A stretch of 64,000 nt of DNA from Adiantum capillus-veneris (taxonomy: Eukaryota; Streptophyta; Polypodiopsida; Polypodiales; Pteridaceae). How positions within the stretch are numbered: the stretch's first letter is position 1; the number at the start of each line of letters is the position of its first letter. Shown one piece after another: positions 63,368 to 64,000 of this stretch. The stretch is taken from the NCBI GenBank assembly GCA_014529385.2, contig CM043947.1, forward strand, positions 119,610,891 to 119,674,890, read 5' to 3'. Under the pieces are notes generated by a model. That model was not told the DNA's origin and made no database searches. It saw nothing but the letters and a program-made list of their open reading frames with translations. Both the position numbers and the translations under genes were made by a program.

Positions 63368-64000
63368 CGTGTAATTCTTTGTGACTTGTTTCTCTGGAGC
63401 TGGAAATCTAGGGTAGTTTATCTAGATTGGCCTCTTCTTTGTCAGTGCCTCATGCTCTTGCCAAGTCCTTACTCTTGGTACGGGACAAAAAGTGGGATCT
63501 CTTTACAGGGGTGCAGGTGCTCTTGTAAACAGAATCAAATACCTTAGATTCTTGTTTAACCAGCACAGCCTCCACTTTGGGTGATCTTTATCTGCACAAT
63601 CTTCTTGTATATCTGCGTACAGTCTTTCTTTTACTTGGAGTAACTCCACCTTTATCAAGGGGTATGGCAAGGATTGCTGATTCCATTACTCATTGATCTG
63701 ATTGGGAGTGAGTTGAGTGACATTGATAGAGTGAAGAACTCTCAACTCCCAATCCATCATGGCTTTCCACTGCTTATCCATTTCTTGTATGATCTTCTCT
63801 TTTAGTGCATCCTCTTCAGCTTTTGATAACTAGACCATAGGCACCGTGTCTGCATCTGTGATGTTTATCTGAAAATCATCTTCACCACTCGGCTCGGCTG
63901 TGGATTGTGTCTTGAATTTAGTAAATAAGACCAAGGGTATATCTATTTGTGGCTGCTCTGAAGGCCTTGCCACTGCTTATCCATTTCTTGTGTGATCTTC
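63368..64000 (-). pseudogene. Element E, linker and coiled-coil start (cut by window edge)
   Basis: Matches D 51541-52000 base for base in long stretches (for example TTGATTGGGAGTGAGTTG in D; GATTGGGAGTGAGTTGAGTG here). No long open frame. A segment CCACTGCTTATCCATTTCTTG occurs at about 63769 and again at 63970, a short internal duplication. Confidence 0.55.

Larger units (their letters stand above)
61916..64000 (-). mobile_element. Element E: D-family retrotransposon (3' end only)
   Basis: Minus strand. 3' LTR at 61916-62833, polypurine tract, 3' protein 3 and the start of the coiled-coil region up to the window edge. Sequence is collinear with D (37.05-37.73 and 51.54-52.0 kb) without the C and CACTA insertions. 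Confidence 0.87.

Overview
The window is repeat-filled nuclear DNA of a vascular plant. It contains Ty3/gypsy polyproteins of plant type, an En/Spm (CACTA) transposase with introns, plant-type primer-binding sites and many long (GA)n/(CT)n tracts. I found no intact host gene and no rRNA or tRNA gene. The species cannot be fixed from the sequence; a large-genome plant, possibly a fern, is plausible.

Almost everything can be ordered into one nested structure. The oldest layer is G, a gag-bearing retroelement seen as two pieces (1-347 on + and about 60320-60492 on -). Element D, a Ty3/gypsy element on the minus strand, inserted into the G gag gene with target duplication CATAC. D's 3' LTR (348-463 plus 36239-37045) was then split by a CACTA transposon of 35.8 kb (464-36235, TSD AAG). 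The CACTA carries a tnpA-like gene (1.1-1.8 kb), a broken intron-containing tnpD (30.3-34.0 kb) and a decayed gene of an uncharacterised family (27.95-29.4 kb). It also carries element A (minus strand, Tat-like, about 3.4-8.7 kb) and element B (plus strand, 19 kb, 8730-27730). D's internal region was split by element C (37730-51540), a plus-strand relative of B with no reverse transcriptase or integrase. The 5' end of D, with its LTR (60493-61409) and the other half of G gag, has been inverted. Element E, of D's family, sits in D's 5' untranslated region (61916 to beyond 64000). E and the second D LTR serve as empty sites that confirm the CACTA and C insertions.

B, C and D share an unusual organisation. 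A domain of unknown function precedes gag. Then follow protease, RT and RNase H, an integrase preceded by an extra H2C2 zinc-binding module, a second retropepsin-like domain downstream of integrase, and a low-complexity protein with repeated W-[IV]-P-K motifs. Next comes an internal polypurine tract with a hairpin, then a long non-coding stretch, then three 3' proteins (a conserved domain, a coiled coil and a conserved C-terminal domain). The element ends with a terminal hairpin, a polypurine tract and the LTR. C lacks the pol part and its 3' proteins are not recognisable. B and C also carry repeated 24-bp palindromes whose sequence differs between them by paired, symmetry-preserving changes. 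This layout and its RNA/DNA signals are the most interesting content.

Every pol gene here is broken by stops or frameshifts, so these copies look inactive. C also carries a processed fragment of a host DEAD-box RNA helicase next to its 3' LTR.
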